Shown in pieces: positions 60,951 through 64,000 of a stretch of DNA of 64,000 bases (positions are counted from its first letter, which is position 1; each line of letters opens with the position of its first letter). Origin of the DNA: Cordylochernes scorpioides (lineage: Eukaryota; Arthropoda; Arachnida; Pseudoscorpiones; Chernetidae). Below the pieces are notes generated by a model that was not told the origin of the DNA, did not search any database, and saw only the letters and a program-made list of their open reading frames with translations. A program made the position numbers and the translations under genes. The stretch covers positions 48,767,966 to 48,831,965 of the forward strand of contig CP092886.1 in the NCBI GenBank assembly GCA_030710605.1, read 5' to 3'.

Positions 60951-60954
60951 AGGA

Positions 60955-61095
60955 ACCTATTTGCTTTTTGAAAAAAAGTACAAAAGTGAAATTGTACTGG
61001 GATCAGTTTGATAAATTAAGAAAAAAGGAAATCTCCTGATTGTGAAACTGAGTGTTGCTGATGGTTTGTCACATCTGTTGGAATAAATATCACCT
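60955..61095 (+). repeat. Hammerhead family 2 end fragment
   Basis: ATTGTACTGGGATCAGTTTGATAAATTA, ATCTCCTGATTGTG and GTTGCTGATGGTTTG match the ends of 47560-48088 and 29845. Confidence 0.6.
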
Positions 61096-61439
61096 AATAA
61101 AAAACAAAAATCACCAGTTCAATTCTTCATACCATTATCTTTCAATTCATTTTTTTCTCTGCCAGCAATTCTTTCATCAATCCACTTTACTATATGTCTT
61201 TACTATATATCTTCGGCCAAATCAAGAATCCACAGGCTCTTTTTGACTCGGGAAATTGTCCGTTAGGATCCTCTGATTGGTTGGACTGTTCATCTTTAGG
61301 AGAGCTTCCTCCATGTGGAACATCATTGTTTATTTTTATCTATCTTTATTATTGTAAAGATAAAGGCTGCCTGGACGGAATTCATAGTTCTTCAATTTAA
61401 GATACCTCGGCCAGTAAATATATATATCAAAATTCGAAA

Positions 61440-61800
61440 CTATTTTAAACGCGTAAGATTCTTTTTGAAATTAAAACAATTTCTACTGCCCTTACTGCAA
61501 TGGAAAAATTAAAGGGAGGGCCTTGCTCATCAGTGGTGAACCCTCCCAGCGGTTTCGCCAGTTTAATCTACCATACCGCTGTTATATTGCATTTTTGGAA
61601 CTTCCTTTTATAGTGATGCTGATGCTAGACTCTTGGAATGGGTATTTTAGAAGAACTATGGACATAAGCTCGGAGGGTTTACCACTGATGAGCCAGGCCC
61701 TCCCTTTAATTTTTTTTCCGTTGCAGTAAGGGCAGTAGAAATTGTTTAATTTCAAAAAGAATCTTACGCGTTTAAAATAGTTTCGAATTTTGATAACAGA
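61440..61800. repeat. Repeat family P, fold-back copy
   Basis: Left and right ends are inverted copies (CTACTGCCCTTACTGCAATGG and CCGTTGCAGTAAGGGCAGTAG), each with the GGGAGGG...CACTGATGAG block. Confidence 0.75.
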
Positions 61801-61854
61801 TGGCGCGCTAGTGCATCATATTACAAATATATATATATGAAAAAAAAAAAAAAA

Positions 61855-61950
61855 CAATAGAAAAATGCCTACTCCACGCTGACGAGCGCCAACAGCGCGA
61901 AACGCGTTCATGGATGGCTTTTCTTGATTTATCAAGAAATTGGGTTGGCC
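61855..61950 (+). repeat. Hammerhead family 2 copy
   Basis: Core plus GATGGCTTTTCTTGATTTATCAAG, the same downstream context as 47935-47970. Confidence 0.7.
61873..61914 (+). ncRNA. Hammerhead ribozyme candidate, family 2 with covarying stem II
   Basis: CCACG, CTGACGA (61879-61885), stem II GCGC-CAACA-GCGC (61886-61898), GAAAC (61899-61903), the ACGCGT palindrome (61902-61907), T, CATGG. Compared with 47894 the second stem-II pair has flipped from G-C to C-G with pairing kept. Stem I has one mismatch (4 of 5 pairs). Stem III is a perfect self-complementary ACGCGT. Confidence 0.7.
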
Positions 61951-62259
61951 AAATATCAGGGAACAGGCTAAATCAATGTTTAATTGATTTCTGTTCCACC
62001 AGATTGCGCTCTGCCTTCTGAAAAGCACATGTGCTCCTGGTCAGGATATGCCTTTTTTATTTTTAATATATATATTTTTTTATTATTATCTTCATTATTT
62101 TTATCTTTTTTTTTTTTACTCTTCATGAAGGTACCAGGCCATTATTGTAACTTTTAGAACAATATTTGTTTCCTCTCCTACTATTGGTTAATAAAAAATG
62201 TTTTCAATCTCTTTACTATATACATATAAAAAGAAAGGATTTAAAAACACGAATGTTTC

Positions 62260-62510
62260 TTTTATACATAAAACAAACTTCTACTGTCCTTACTGCGATG
62301 AAAAAATATGTATTGGGAGGGCTTGGCTAATCAGTGGTGAACCCTCCCAGCGGTTTCGTTAATTTAATCCACCAGACCGCTTCTCAGAGCTCTAATACTG
62401 TATTGGGCGATTCTGCTTATATACGCAGCACTGAAGGATGGAATCTCAGAAATGGTTTTCAAGACTTTCTTTACTATATGTCCCATAGCCAATTCTCTTT
62501 TTTTTTTTTA
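62260..62510 (-). repeat. Repeat family P copy
   Basis: Inverse of 58430-58690; on the minus strand the core is AACGAAACCGCTGGGAGGG...CACTGATTAGCC. Confidence 0.75.
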
Positions 62511-62754
62511 TCTTTTCCTGATGACCATTAGCAGCTCTAATTCTGTTTTACCCATCTTCTAAGGACTTCTTCATTCTTAATACCTTCAACTTCTAAATCC
62601 CATCCTTCTTCAAATCCACATCTATATTGCGGTCTACCTCTTTCTATAAATGAAACAAAAAGCATCGATTCATTTTTTAAAGAAATTTATCTTTTTTTAT
62701 TTAGGCCGCACATTGATTATATTACGATGCACTAGCGCGCCATCTGTTATCAAA

Positions 62755-63055
62755 TTACGAAACTATTTGAGACGCGTAATATTCTTTTTAAAATAAATCA
62801 ATTTCTACTGCCCTTACTGCAATGGAAAAACTAAAGGGAGGGCCTTCGAAGAGTCAAGCATCAGCATCACTATAAAAGGAAGTTCCAAAAATGCAATATA
62901 ACAGCGGTATGGTAGATTAAACTGGCGAAACCGCTGGGAGGGTTCACCACTGATGAGCCAGGCCCTCCCTTTAGTTTTTCCATTGCAGTAAGGGCAGTAG
63001 AAATTATTTTATTTTAAAAATAATATTACGCGTCTAAAATAGTTTCGTAAATTGA
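62755..63055 (+). repeat. Repeat family P, fold-back copy
   Basis: Ends TACGAAACTATTTGAGACGCG and CGCGTCTAAAATAGTTTCGTA are inverted. The core on the plus strand is CTGGC-GAAAC at 62925-62934, CTGATGA at 62953-62959 and GCCAG at 62960-62964. Confidence 0.78.
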
Positions 63056-63213
63056 TTATTATCTTAACATTTATTTCCTGCAACTAATGCCGCTTAAAAA
63101 AAAAAGAATTACACATCATTATCATAAACACAAATCATCCTTTGATCTTCCGCTTATCTTCTTTTTTTTACAAATATAAGTTAAGGCACAAAGTTTTATA
63201 AGCTACAAATAAA

Positions 63214-63395
63214 GAAGTCGATAGACAAGTGGGTAAAACCCTCGATTCCCGACAGCCATGAACCGGGATTGAATCCCGCATTGGACACTCTGTTTTTTTC
63301 TGTAAAGAACATGTTCATATTTCTCATGTTAATAACATAAGATTGGTTGCTCTTTTTGAGTGGTACCTAATAAAGTTATTTTGGGAGTTACAAAT
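63214..63395 (+). repeat. tRNA-derived SINE S2, second copy
   Basis: Head AAGTCGATAGACAAGTGGGTAA and GGGATTGAATCCC, GCATTGGACAC, then GGTTGCTCTTTTTGAGTGG...CCTAATAAAGTTATTTT. Confidence 0.78.
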
Positions 63396-63565
63396 AAAAA
63401 AAGGGGAAATATATTTAAATTGTTTCTACGAAGGGGATAATAAAAGTTAACGGCAATGAGATTCTTTGTTAAAGAGATATAAGTTTGGTAAGCTTTTTCA
63501 GACAAAAATGTCCTTCAACAGGCGACTGTAATACGGATATAAGAAACTAAAGGAGAAATTATATA

Positions 63566-63727
63566 CAGTTAAACCTGTCTATAGCGTCCCCCTCTTGGGA
63601 CTCGCCAAAATAGGGTGCTATAGACAGGTCACTTTTAATGTAAATCACATCGTACTACATATTTAAAATCGGGTGCTATAGAGAGGAAGGCGCTATTAGA
63701 GGGGGGCGCTATAGACAGGTTTAACTG
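63566..63727. mobile_element. MITE 'CAGTTAAACCTGTCTATAGCG', copy 3
   Basis: 162 bp, ends CAGTTAAACCTGTCTATAGC and GCTATAGACAGGTTTAACTG, TA flanks. Confidence 0.87.
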
Positions 63728-63888
63728 TATATATATATATTGTATTTAAATTGTTTTTAAGGAGAATAAAAGCTCACGGCAATGAGATTCTTTATTAAAG
63801 TGATACAAGCTTGGCAAGCCTTCAGACAATAACGTCCTTTAACAGACTCTAATACGGATACAAGAAACCAGAGGAGAAATGATATATA

Positions 63889-64000
63889 CAGTTAAACCTG
63901 TCTATAGCGCACCTTCTAAATAGCGCCTCCCTCTCTATAGCGCCCGATTTTAAATACGTAGTACGATGCGATTTACATTAAAAGTGACCTGTCTATAGCA
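63889..64000. mobile_element. MITE 'CAGTTAAACCTGTCTATAGCG', copy 4, cut by window end
   Basis: Left end present; its interior reads in the opposite direction to copy 3 (TACGTAGTACGATGCG on the plus strand), so the MITE is inverted relative to the tandem unit. Confidence 0.8.

Larger units (their letters stand above)
63414..64000 (+). repeat. About 325-bp tandem duplication that includes a MITE
   Basis: Unit 1 (63414-63737) and unit 2 (63738 to the edge) share TTTAAATTGTTT...CAATGAGATTCTTT, TACGGATA.AAGAAAC..AGGAGAAAT and then the MITE. The second unit is cut by the window end. Confidence 0.75.

Overview
The window is eukaryotic nuclear DNA, AT-rich and crowded with mobile elements. It is most likely from an arthropod and probably a chelicerate. 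That placement is an inference from the Armadillo sequence, from the gag style of one Gypsy element and from the mixture of mariner, LINE and Penelope-type repeats; no rRNA or mitochondrial marker is present. Only two host genes are supported. One is a complete beta-catenin/armadillo gene on the minus strand (10 coding exons, 17440-34968, 809 codons plus stop, every splice junction placed in frame). The other is the main exon of NFU1, the mitochondrial iron-sulfur scaffold, on the plus strand (about 41009-41860). The two genes are arranged head to head with about 6 kb between them.

Layout: 1-5006 is a Gypsy element on the minus strand running off the left edge, with its 5' LTR, gag-protease and a pol reading frame broken by two stops. 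5335-8469 is a 5'-truncated LINE with a 23-bp target duplication, itself split by a 1287-bp mariner (6674-7960). 9700-12950 is a roughly 3-kb inverted repeat carrying Helitron-like ends and LINE 3' ends. 13-16 kb holds tRNA-derived SINEs and LINE tails. 17.4-35 kb is beta-catenin, whose 10.2-kb intron 7 holds an intact-looking Gypsy element (22755-27075). 35-38.8 kb is a cluster of fold-back repeats plus a decayed mariner (37069-37995). 41 kb is NFU1. 42938-47310 is a full-length Copia element with a 5-bp target duplication. 47.5-64 kb is almost entirely nested non-autonomous repeats, MITEs, SINEs and LINE tails.

The most interesting signal is a set of short fold-back repeats that contain hammerhead-ribozyme cores (CTGANGA, a closed stem II, then GAAAC). 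Three sequence-unrelated families are visible. Two of them end in the palindromic ACGT-type minimal stem III, and the other has a stem III with no loop. This is the architecture known for Penelope-like retroelements whose ribozymes act as dimers. Two copies of family 2 differ by a compensated change in stem II. A fourth repeat family carries the same conserved blocks in permuted order and is reported as a speculative candidate. Other notable structures are a 0.9-kb head-to-head SINE palindrome with a 12-bp target duplication, a 200-bp near-identical direct repeat at a beta-catenin exon edge, and a MITE with 113-bp internal tandem copies.
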